From Leptidea sinapis (lineage: Eukaryota > Arthropoda > Insecta > Lepidoptera > Pieridae): a stretch of DNA of 64,000 nt. The notes below the pieces were generated by a model. That model did not search any database, had not been told where the DNA came from, and was given only the letters and a program-made list of their open reading frames with translations. The stretch covers positions 7,464,501 to 7,528,500 of the forward strand of contig NC_066282.1 of assembly GCF_905404315.1 (NCBI RefSeq), given 5' to 3'. Shown piece by piece: positions 54,426 to 64,000 of the stretch (within the stretch, counting starts at the first letter, position 1; each line of letters begins with the position of its first letter). Made by a program: the position numbers and the translations under genes.

Positions 54426-55305
54426 AGTGACTGTCGACTCGATAAGAAGAATAAAACGCCGAATAATAAAAAAATTTAAGTGACCCCCAACGTAAATCTT
54501 CTTTTAAATATGATTGAAAGTCTTTAATAGGTTACAGCTGATTACTAAAAATATTGCTACAAAATATTTTTAGAGTTTTTGCTTGCAAAAATTTCCTCTT
54601 AGTTGATTAAAGCTTTTCATTCTATTTATTAAAGTCACAGTTTTATATTAGGTAATTAGGTAAGCGAAACGCAATACAAATTTTAAAAATAAACAGCGTC
54701 TTGTACATTTAAATGTAATTCAGTTTTAAATAATATATTGAAATGAACTTGTATGGACATAATATTTCATATACAGCATGTATATGTTTAGAGTTGTTAT
54801 TTCAATTATAATATTCATCATTATGTGAATTTTTCTTCAGTCCTTGCATAGTAATTTTTGTAATATACATGGATATTATTTACATGGTGACTTTTTACGA
54901 TAATATTTTTAACCAATATATGGGTAATTTGTAATGTAAGCAGATATACATATTTTCGTTCAAAATAGGAATTTACTCACTTATAAAACGTCAAAATCTG
55001 ACCACCCATTCCAAAATTTTATATATTTTGTACGATGGTATGGAACCTTCGTGTGAGCGTCACATTCACATTTGGTTTTTATAGGGTAATTTTGAATTTG
55101 TCGACTTTCTTCGTTTAGCATTATATCACTTCTTTACATGTTAAGCTTTATTCGATAATGTTTATGATGTCTGTCTAGACAGAGAAAAAAACATTTTATT
55201 TCAATTATTGTTGACGTTTACAAAAGACACTTGAAAGAAAATTTAGATGTATGTACTGAGGTAGTCGCTTATTAAATAGAATAGAAATAACTTTATTGGC
55301 AACAA
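54426..55305. other. Gene-free AT-rich DNA
   Basis: Nothing supported. Confidence 0.4.
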
Positions 55306-55885
55306 AAAACATTTTTTTTTTTATATATATGAGAGGGGCAAACGGGCAAGAGGCTCACGGAATGGGGAGAGGTGAGACAACCGCCCATGGACATCCGCGA
55401 CAACAGGTGTTAAGAAAGGCGTTGCGGCCTTTAAGGTGGTGAGTATGCTTTTTCTTGAAGGTCCCAAAGTCGTATCTGTTCGGGAAAACCGCAGTCAGTA
55501 ATTGATTCCATAAAAAGGCTGTGCGAGGCAAGAAATTTCTTGCAAAACGCGCGGTTGTGGAATGTCAGACGTCAACGTGATGCGGGTGGTACTTTGCATG
55601 TAATGTCCGGTGGTGTAATTCGGCCGCTAGAATCTACCCGAACAGCTCTTCTGAGCACTCCCCGTGATAAATGCGGTAGAAGATGCAGAGAGAACCCACA
55701 TCTCGACCCAATGTCAAAGAATCAAGCCGATCGGAGATGACTTGATCGTCGATGATTCGAGCCGCTCTTCGTTGTATGCGGTTAAATGGAAGAAGCTAGT
55801 ACTGGGGAGCACCCGCCGAGAGGTGAGAACAGTACTCACGTAAAGTTGCAGGCAGTGGCTTATAGTGAAGTACTGTCTCGCTTAA
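55306..55885 (-). mobile_element. Related CR1/Jockey family, 3' end only
   Basis: The minus-strand order of features matches the main family (T run at 55312, CTTTTTCTTGAAGGTCCCAA, TGATAAATGCGGTAGAAGA, CGAGCCGCTCTTCGTTG), but the sequence is clearly different and the UTR says GAGAGGGGCAAACGGGCAAG. It represents a sister family of the 42987-46393 element, 5' truncated at about 55885. Confidence 0.75.
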
Positions 55886-57039
55886 AATCTTCAATTAACA
55901 ATAATATTCATATAAATAAGGTCCGGCCCATTACTCAAATAAAGGAAACAACATGACTTATCATTCATTGCCATTAAATGACGCCATTGAATCACTTATT
56001 ACACATCATATAGTTATGACAAAAAAAAGTGTGTGCGTGTAATCTTAACGCGCGATTGAAGTAACACTTAATAATAATTATGTTTAGAAATTATTAAGTG
56101 TATCACTACAATCCAGAAATCACTTTCGCGGTGAATTCCCGCCTCACACTCCAGATTTGCGCTCGTACTGCGCGGCACAAAACGTTCTCACCAATGTCCA
56201 CTATGTAATCATCGGCACTATTGAAATTAGGGCAGCGTTGATTTTTATCAAACTAGTCGTTACTAACACCGATGAATCGTAAGTGAAGCCGATTTAAGTA
56301 AAGTTAATAATATCTCACGAAAGTTTAAATAATATAAGTTCAGTGAATCGTTTCAGATTCATTCCTAGAGCAAAGTTTTGCTTATATATTGGCAATGCTG
56401 CCAAACAATCTTTGCTTTCCTGTTGTTTATTGGAGGAAATTTTTAATGCATTATCAGTGTACGGATAATATTTCAATATCGTTTGTAATAAGAAAATTTT
56501 AAATCACGCATAACTCACGAAGTTATCCAGATAATTTTATTAAAAGACAAAATAACAGACAACTCTAAATAAAAAGCCTTCTATTTCTTACAAAAATATA
56601 ATAGTCTTAACTTATTTCTTGTATTACTCGTTATTTATAAATATATGTGTTAGTAGACTTAGCTATAATAATTGTTAATTTAGTTTATAAATTTATTTTT
56701 ATTGAGTAAGAAACTAACTTTGGCTAAAGGCCTTCGCCAAAGAGCTGTTGTTGTATATACTTTTTATGATCACTATAAATACTTCGTTAACTCCTTTTCC
56801 CTTCATTCTATTACATATAAAAATTTCGTGTATTACTAAGGTACAGAACCCGCCACATAAGTTTCCAAGTGGAAATTTTTTTTTTCTTAAAGTATCCTGT
56901 TAGATTTTAAACGTTCTATTTTTGTACTTTCATCCTTTATTTCAAACCTTTTAAAAACGCTAGAATAAATATTTATTTATTTCTTATCAAGTACCTAAAC
57001 ACAAAGTTTCATGGTGGCATCTGTGATAATGACGAACTT
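55886..57039. other. Gene-free AT-rich DNA
   Basis: Nothing supported. Confidence 0.4.
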
Positions 57040-57240
57040 CCATATAAACTTCCCCTATTTCAACCCCTTCAAACCCTTATTCAAGATAAAAGGTAGCCTA
57101 TGTCCTTTTCCAAGTTCTAATCTATTTCTGTACTAAATTACATCCAAATCATTTTAGAGATTTCGACGTGAAACGTCTTTCAATTAACGCGTAACAAATA
57201 CAATAATACATTCACATTTATAGTATTAGTAGGGATAAAC
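57040..57240 (+). repeat. Dispersed repeat, third copy, 3' part
   Basis: GGTAGCCTATGTCC, then the TACTAAATTACATCCAAATC region and TTTATAGTATTAGTAGGGAT match the right half of 1505-1916. Confidence 0.6.
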
Positions 57241-57889
57241 ATGTAAACTTCATGATGAGAGACACATGAAACTTACACGTTATATACACATAATTATATT
57301 ATTTAAGGGGACACAAACTTCGGCTCGACTGCGTGCTTGGATGGAAGGAGAGGGAAACGAGATAGGGGGTACCCATTCATTTCAGTATCTTATTTATTTG
57401 CATTGTATTAGAAGTATACTTGATTGAAATTGCTCTATTTTTATCAATCAACTTTGAATTACGCGCGGAAACGCTTGTTAGTGTCATGGTGGACGATTAT
57501 GATGTAACGCTTCTGAAATCAATTATAGCGCTTATTATATTAACCAAAACCTCAAGCGACAAGGTGAGGCGTGACGTCATTATGTTTCAATATACATGGC
57601 TGATCGCCATATTTTTCAATTTTGTTAGTTGTCATTTTTGAAAATTTCAATATATATTTTTATTGTTTTTAGTCTATGATTGTCTTGTTTATTCTATTGT
57701 ATTGTTATATTATAATAGTAATATTATTAAAAATTGATATAAGTAATAATACTGAGAGTCTTTTGCGCCGTTTCTTCTGCATCAGAACGTTATTTGTTTC
57801 CGAAGCGGTGTTAGTAATTTAATTGACATCAAAGTGAAATCTCAGCGAGCTAATTATGAAAATACCAATATTATATTTATAATAAAGCA
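57241..57889. other. Gene-free, with a retrotransposon-tail fragment
   Basis: 57740-57850 (TTTTGCGCCGTTTCTTCTGC, then TTGACATCAAAGTGAA) resembles the 3' UTR of the 31.7/42.4-kb family. The open frame at 57420-57641 has no recognisable domain. Confidence 0.4.
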
Positions 57890-58207
57890 ATCCCAGTGGG
57901 AGGCTCCTTTGCACAGGATGCCGGCTAGATTATGGATACCACAACGGCGCCTATTTCTGCCGTAAAGCAGTGATGATTAACATTAAACATTACTATGTTT
58001 CGGTCTGAAGGGCGCCGTAGCTAGTAAAATTACTGGGAAAATGAGACTTAACACCATATGTTTCAAGGTGACGAGCGCAATTGTAGTGCCGCTCAGAATT
58101 TTTGGGTTCTTAAAGAATCCTGAGCGGCATTGCATTGTTATAGGCAGGGCGTATCAATTACCGTCAGCTGAACGTCCTGCTCGTCTCGTCCCTTACTGTC
58201 ATAAAAA
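57890..58207 (+). repeat. GGGAGGC repeat, full length
   Basis: Best single reference copy in the window: opening CAGTGGGAGGCTCCTTTGCA, closing CTCGTCCCTTACTGTCATAA plus A tail. Confidence 0.85.
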
Positions 58208-58570
58208 AATTCTTACTAATATTATAAATGTGAACATAAGTTTGTTTGTTACGCTTTTACAGCGGGGTTAATGAACGGTTTTGATGAAATTTGGTACAGC
58301 GATAGACCAGAGCTTGAGAAATGACATAGGCTACATTTAATACCAGAAAATTCCATGGTTTCCACATGAAATTCATTTCGATGAGCTATAACTAATACCA
58401 ATGGTAGGTTTAGTTTTCTTCCCCGAAATAAGGTTCATATAATATGTTAAGAACGGGAGCGAAAACGGGAACCGGAACTGGAATAGGACATGAGATAATC
58501 TTTAATTGCAAACTTTCTTATTATTTTAAAAACTCTTTATCTACACGGCCAAGAGCATTAGCTAGTATCA
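58205..58570 (-). repeat. Dispersed repeat, inverted copy of the 1505-1916 family
   Basis: Starts right at the A tail of the preceding repeat with TTCTTACTAATATTATAAA and ends near GAGCATTAGCTAGTA. A 78-codon plus frame overlaps it by chance. Confidence 0.7.
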
Positions 58571-59814
58571 AAATAATTTTAAAAAGCACCAAAATCAGTA
58601 CTATAATGATGTATTATATATTACATGAGCAATCTGTAGAATCCATACTTCATTGTATATCGTCAAAGGCTCTTGAATAATTTAAGATTCGAGAGAACGA
58701 TCAACATTTATAATTGCTTTGTATGTTGAATATTGTTGCATTGTGTATGGACTTTGAGATTTTTATATTTCTGTTTTTATGTTAGCTTCATCGAGTGTTT
58801 TACAAAGCAAATATCAACTTGCTAAGGGACAACACAAATATTCAGTAAAAAGGAATAGAGTCAATCATAATATATTATGTTGATAATATAAAGGCGCATG
58901 AAAATAATTGAACATCACAAAAAACGATAGTAAATAATCATACGTCTTAAGGCTGAGGACCGAGCCAACGGCCTTGAGGAATCGAGCGGAGCTAAGTTAC
59001 CTTCCTCGCCCCAAGATCGCCATAGTTTTAATTCATAATTAAAATCATTTTTAATTTATTAGAAACATAAAACAATTTTCATTAAAAAAATAACAAAACT
59101 ATGTCATGTTAAATAGTATTAGTAAACAGTAAATAATTTTTCATCTAGATTGAATGATTCACATGGCACCAACTGTAAAAGTAAGAGTATTTTATCTCGA
59201 TATCTATTAAAGATAGAAATATAAAGAAAACGTGAGTTTTCTTCTCATACTCTGTAGGCATATAATTATTTTTTGTAAAAATAAATGCTTTATATACGCC
59301 GATAAGGAATGGTTTCACTTATTTTGGCGATTTCTTGCGATAGCGGCCTTAACAAATGAATTCCTATCAATATCGATATTTCATCATCTTTTTTTTCAAA
59401 AACAGTTCTATTTATTTAATCGATTATAACTAACAAGATTAAAAAGTATAATATATAATTACAGCATTAAAATTGTTTGTAAAATCAATTATGTTATTAA
59501 ACAGGAAAATTCTTTTCCATTTACCGTTATAATGACCAAAGAAAAATAAAAAAAAATCATTTTAATATCAAGAGCTATTTTGGATCATTATTGTTATTCA
59601 TTAAACCCTTAAAATAAAATTATTTAAATTAATGTCGTCTTGAGAACCGGATAAATGATCAGAATAATTGAAAAAAATAAGATGCAAATGACAAAAGTGA
59701 GAACTTCTGAGTCTCCCATTATCGACTCTAGCTGAATAGAACAAGCGAAACAAAGGCGAGCGTGATAGCTCAATTCAATTCAAAACACACACAATCATGC
59801 TAAACATCTTATGA
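58571..59814. other. Gene-free AT-rich DNA
   Basis: Nothing supported. Confidence 0.4.
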
Positions 59815-59962
59815 AAACACAAATAAAGCTTGAAAACAAAATTTTATCAACGATGCGGGATTCGAAACCTCTCGTGTTCCGTGCGAGTTCTCTTCCAACT
59901 GAACTAACCGTTCGTGTGACGTATCGTCATAAAATCTTGTATGCTTTTTTCACCTCTCAGGA
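59815..59962 (-). repeat. First-family SINE, head and leader
   Basis: Minus tRNA-like head with a deletion in the T-arm (GATTCGAAACCTCTCGTG lacks the CCACG part), plus the leader to CACCTCTCAGG. Not a tRNA gene. Confidence 0.7.
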
Positions 59963-60309
59963 CTTAAAAATTGATATTTTAGCAACCAGTGCCAACCCTA
60001 CACAATGCAAACAGTAATATAATCGCTGAAAAGTTTCTCGATGGCTGAAAAAATTTACTGAACTGAAATTGTTCGGGGTTTGATGAAATTCGTAAAAGTG
60101 AACGGATAAAAGTGGAACTTCCTCAACTTTAAATACATAAGCTGGAAATTAAGGAATAAAAATAGCTGTATTATTGTTATAATTAATGAGTGGGTAACGC
60201 GATCAATATTTCTATTTTTAATTGCATTTATTAAAATATGATGCACAATGTTTTAGCAATTATTAGCATGCTTAGTTTGCTTTTGTCGCTGTTACTATTA
60301 AGAAGATAG
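59963..60309. other. Gene-free AT-rich DNA
   Basis: Nothing supported. Confidence 0.4.
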
Positions 60310-60353
60310 ATTAAGGATTTGCCTCCGCTGCGCTCATTGAAAGTGCAGCAACT

Positions 60354-60525
60354 AATAAATCAAAATCAAATCACAATCACTTTTCATGAAGGTCACGAAA
60401 ACGACACTTATGAATGTCCAAAAAAAAATTCTTATTGAATCTACTGCTACTTCGTAAAGGGTTGAGCTAATGAGGAGAATTAGTAAGAAACTCATTGCAA
60501 CTCTTTTGAATCAAGAATACTACGT
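60354..60525 (+). repeat. Dispersed repeat inserted in the THAP element
   Basis: Same family as 52327-52515. The related element at 46570 reads straight across this point (CAAACTAATACTACGCC), so the repeat inserted here later. Confidence 0.65.
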
Positions 60526-60608
60526 CTAATACTCGAGCCAGTCTCGAACAATGTGTGACGTTGACTTGCCACATGTTCTTTTAAACTTTGCTAATAATTG
60601 AAACTAAA

Positions 60609-60688
60609 ATGCCTGGTTGCGTAGTAAAACTTTGTAAAAATAATACAAGAAATAAGAATGACACTGGAATCACATATATGTATCATAA
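60609..60688 (+). CDS. THAP zinc-finger first exon (partial)
   Basis: ATG in good context, reading MPGCVVKLCKNNTRNKNDTG and ITYMYHK up to a donor-like AA/GTAAAG at 60689. M-P-x-C-x4-C-x-N is the diagnostic start of the THAP (C2CH) zinc finger, a DNA-binding domain in P-element transposases and host transcription factors. The remaining Cys-x2-His and the rest of the protein are absent before the right TIR, so this exon has no partner and is not expected to give a functional product. Confidence 0.5.
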
Positions 60689-60843
60689 GTAAAGTATTTT
60701 GTAATTTATTAATTTCAATGTAAAATAACACGAAGCGTATGTTACGCACACAAGCATCTAATAGTTGCCGTAATTAAAAAGCTATAATTGTTCTTAGGTA
60801 GTTCGGTATCTAGTTGCAGCGCAGCGGAGACCAATCCTCAATC

Positions 60844-62794
60844 AAAGTTTAAAAATCATTGTTTTAATAATTTTTAATCATGAGTATAATCAAGTATCCA
60901 CCCCTACTTTGTGGTATAATAGTGTTGACAACATTAAAAAGTTGGAAAGTATAAAGTATTTTTTATTTTTCATTTTCTTCTAAGATATTTTTTTCATTTG
61001 ATTTAGCATATCTAAATTATAATTACTTTACATTTATTTTACGTTCTGTTATCGTGTGAAAATGTTTTTCGTTGAAAGAATTGGCTGTATACCGAGATAG
61101 CACGAATCAGACCCGAGAGCATCGTATAATCTCGTCGACGAAAGGTTGGAAAATAACTATTTCCTTTCTTAGAGAGTGGTGATAAAATTACTCGGATTTC
61201 ATAAATGCTCAAATATCTATACAATCTTTACATATATCTCAGAAATTGGTTATTGGTCGTAGTAAGAGTAGTAGTAATAGGACTATGATAATTTAAAAGT
61301 GCGTATTAAATTTTGCGTAGGTACAAAATAATAATAATAATGTGTGAAACTTCTGCAAGGTTCTTGATCAAAATATTAAATTAAATATTAAAATATTTTT
61401 GTATTTTAACCGACTTCAAAAAGGAGGAGTTTCTCAATCCGTTCGGTATTTTTAATTATTTCTTAATAGTAAACATGTAATGTATTCTATCTCATCCTCT
61501 CGCTGCCTGTATCCCATACATTTACCTGTTTGTGTGTCTATCGACACGCTTTTTCGTTTCATCGAGTTTTAAATCACAACGATTCCAAAGAAGTTGCATT
61601 TAAAAAAATAATGCATGTCCTCAATTAGCTGAATTGATAGTAATTATTTGAGGTAACTCAGGACAACACAATGCTCATAGCTAATTTTATTTATCTTTGA
61701 TACTCGATTAAATTGCAAGTCTAAAACTACCCTCTAAAACTCATAATCAAGCCAAATCATAGAAGTGGTTTGGCTTTATTACATACGATACCGGAATTAT
61801 AAATCAACCAATTTTTTTTTACAAGAACTACTATTTCTAGAAACAGTAAAATAGCATACGTTGGCGTCCGACGTTCCGATTAATACTCGCTGATGGTCAG
61901 CAGGTCACATGTGATGTCACCTCACATGCTACACCTGTATAAGTAGGCTGTAGATTTATAGTACCGTCTTATTCTATGGAAATAACAAATTATTCATCTT
62001 TTTTAATCACCTATTGATATTGTATGACAGTGTTTACGGCTTTAAGCTACGTTCTAACAACAACTAACAACTTGTGGAAAGAAATTTGAACCAGTCGATT
62101 CAGAACTTAATTATAATTAATGATGGCCAAAAAATAAGTTTTAATATTATTTTACCATTATATCAACGAGTAATGATAAAACGATAGAATAAACGAAGAT
62201 AACGATAAAAGTAAGAACTAACAGTTATTCCGGTCAACTGAATACCTACTCTATCACGTTCTCATTCGTTTTGCTGGATGTAATTATGTGCACTTTTGAG
62301 TACTGAGATGAGAAATATTGGAAAAAGCATTAATTTAAAATAATATTTCAAAATAATGTACAGTTTCTCAAAACTTGCAATTATGATTTCATAAATTTAT
62401 ATATTTATATCCAAATATTTATACAATTATCCCAACTGTACCAGGCGCACATCAGTAATAAAGAGGTCAGACGATAGGCCACGTAGATACGGCACCGAAT
62501 AACTCCTTCAGCAATCTTGCGTGCAAGCAGATTAATCAGATTTCCGTATGAGACACGGAAATTTATTAGTTTTACGGATTACTGTAGCATGACATGATTT
62601 ATGTTTATTCAAATTGGTGGAATCTCTATATTGTGAATGTATCACAAAGCATTTGAAATGATATTGATGTAGCTACAGTCAGAAGTTGTTTTCCATCCGT
62701 TCCATTCCGTTGTTTTTTTAAAATACCTTTTTCACGGATTACAATGATTACTTTTATATCATTATAATCACTTTTTAATGATGTAGATATATTT
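60844..62794. other. Gene-free AT-rich DNA
   Basis: Holds one copy of the dispersed motif at 61405-61445 (AACCGACTTCAAAAAGGAGG). No gene or other repeat supported. Confidence 0.4.
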
Positions 62795-63075
62795 TTTTTA
62801 TGAAAATGAGGCCCGAGATGAGCAGGATGTTTATCTGATGGTAATTCATACGCCCTACCCATTACAATGCAGTGCCACTCAGGATTCTTGAAAAACCCAA
62901 AAATTCTGAGCGGCACTATAATAATTGCGCTCGTCACCTTGAGACATGAGATGTTAAGTCTCATTTGCTCAGTAATTTCACTAGCTACGGCGCCCTTCAG
63001 ACCGAAACACTGTAATGTTTACACATTTCTGCTTCACGGCAGAAATAGGCGCCGTTGTGGTAACCATTATCTAAG
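62795..63075 (-). repeat. GGGAGGC repeat, near full length
   Basis: Minus copy from the A tail (T run near 62791-62799) to GGTAACCATTAT; the first 30 bases or so of the 5' end are missing. Confidence 0.8.
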
Positions 63076-63098
63076 TTTATCTATATCTAATACAGTTG

Positions 63099-63476
63099 CT
63101 ATTTGTTTTAAACCCTTATCATCGCGGAACTTAACCACTGTAATTGTCGGAAATTCCACTGCGACCATGATTCATGCAATTTCATCGAAATATCGGCATG
63201 AAATTAATAAAATATATATCGTGAGTACCCGTCATGATAATTACAATAGTTGCTATTGCCTTGCAAGTGATGGTTATGATAATCTGAACGTTATTCCCCA
63301 CTTATTCGGGTTAATATAGCAAATCCTATTCGACAGTAATGCAAGATAAATGAATTTCGACGAGCTTCAAAACAATGTTAACAAAGGCCTTCAATCATCT
63401 CCTGCGGATATCAATTTCGCTTCCGAGCAATGCGAAAATCAAAATAATTTCGACCAACGGACCAACACAGCCTAAT
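63099..63476 (+). pseudogene. Exon-like coding stretch with two in-frame stops, unknown
   Basis: After an acceptor-like TCTATATCTAATACAG the frame reads FKPLSSRNLTTVIVGNSTAT, then HAISSKYRHEINKIYIVSTR and DNLNVIPHLFGLI before TAG at 63317. In the same frame, after a second stop, it continues MNFDELQNNVNKGLQSSPAD and NNFDQRTNTA. Codon-like composition over about 120 codons with only two stops suggests a recently decayed gene. I do not recognise the family. Confidence 0.4.
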
Positions 63477-63714
63477 GGATCACTAACAAAGCTTAGGTTA
63501 CTACAAAGATTATTTCATCCAAAGAAATGAAGTAGAATTACAGAGGAAACTTATATTAGCAGACGAAACGGAAATAATATTTTTTTTTCGAAATTTACTG
63601 GTCTATTGAACCTGGCGGTCGCAATTTTCCATCATTTGTTTTATAACACTTTTGACTAAAACTATATAAATTATCATCAGGTATATAACTAAGTAACCGA
63701 CATAGTCCACATTA
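63477..63714. other. Unassigned spacer
   Basis: Nothing supported. Confidence 0.4.
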
Positions 63715-63972
63715 TTGAGAAACTGAATTGGCAGAGGGCAGTGCACTTAGTTCGCCGCAGCCACAGATGGCCGTTGGGGCAGTAAAGTCCTCGAATAGCT
63801 ACCACGTACCGGAAGACGCAGTGTTGGTAGGCCCCCACACGACGGACCGACGATCTGGTCAAGATCGCCGGAATAAGTTGGATGAGGACAGCGCAGGACC
63901 GATTGTCGTGGAAATCTTTGGAGGAGGCCTTTGTCCAACAGTGGACGTCTTCCGGCTGATGATGATGATGAT
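63715..63972 (+). mobile_element. RTE-type retrotransposon 3' end, not inverted
   Basis: Plus-strand C-terminus of the RTE-like ORF: KLNWQRAVHLVRR, two stops, then APTRRTDDLVKIAGISW, MRTAQDRLSWKSLEEAF, VQQWTSSG and a stop, followed by the GAT tail. It is the colinear reference that shows the order of the pieces inverted at 6580-6847. Confidence 0.85.
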
Positions 63973-64000
63973 AAAGTTATGTTTAGAATTTAGATTACGA

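Larger units (their letters stand above)
60310..60843 (+). mobile_element. Short TIR element carrying a THAP first exon
   Basis: 26-bp terminal inverted repeats: 60310-60335 (GATTAAGGATTTGCCTCCGC...) and 60818-60843 reversed (GATTGAGGATTGGTCTCCGC...), three differences. Inside lie the start of a THAP zinc-finger ORF (60609-60688) and a foreign repeat (60354-60525). The THAP domain is found in P-element transposases, so an internally deleted P-like element is the simplest reading, but the TIR sequence alone does not prove the superfamily and no clear target-site duplication was seen. Confidence 0.6.

Noticed and set aside
1..64000. CRISPR array, bacterial operon, rRNA or telomeric repeat
   Set aside because: No regularly spaced direct repeats of CRISPR type, no ribosome-binding-site-spaced gene runs, no rRNA sequence and no TTAGG arrays were seen.

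Overview
The window looks like lepidopteran (butterfly or moth) nuclear DNA. It is strongly AT-rich, has no bacterial-style operons, and is built mostly from interspersed repeats of kinds common in Lepidoptera: APE-type non-LTR retrotransposons of the CR1/Jockey superfamily, RTE-type 3' ends with GAT tails, two tRNA-headed SINEs, a repeat of about 310 bp opening with GGGAGGC, a TIR MITE and a THAP-coding TIR element. Family names come from recognised motifs, not from a database search. I see no complete, intact host gene.

Layout. 1-4.7 kb: sparse repeats and SINEs. 5.02-7.39 kb: a large near-perfect inverted repeat with two head-to-head tRNA-SINEs at its centre and a twin-primed RTE insertion in one arm. 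9-11 kb: a 5'-truncated CR1-like copy, then a decayed serine-protease-homologue exon on the minus strand with a possible upstream exon near 13 kb. 15.97-21.98 kb (A) and 35.85-40.37 kb (B) are two copies of one segmental duplication; they carry a MITE, a 99-bp minisatellite and a truncated CR1-like tail. A keeps about 1.8 kb that B has lost. 24-29.5 kb and 40.4-41.1 kb hold decayed copies of an unrecognised minus-strand gene with at least three conserved exons. 29.9-32.2 kb holds two other non-LTR fragments.

Two nearly identical CR1-like copies flank duplicate B with their 5' ends facing it: 33287-35843 on minus and 42987-46393 on plus. The first keeps a 779-codon frame with endonuclease and most of the reverse transcriptase but has lost its 3' part. 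The second is full length (about 3.4 kb) but carries two stops, a frameshift and a small deletion. A fifth copy (47307-49187) is also broken. 46.4-64 kb is a low-density mosaic of SINEs, GGGAGGC repeats, THAP-element remnants, an RTE tail and three short coding-like stretches (54.3, 60.6 and 63.1-63.5 kb).

The parts are linked by mobilisation rather than by a pathway. Nonautonomous elements (SINEs, MITE, GGGAGGC repeat) depend on enzymes of autonomous ones, and paired filled and empty sites inside duplicated segments give the relative timing of several insertions. The most unusual items are the inverted repeat, the A/B duplication with its inverted flanking retrotransposons, and the decayed three-exon gene family.
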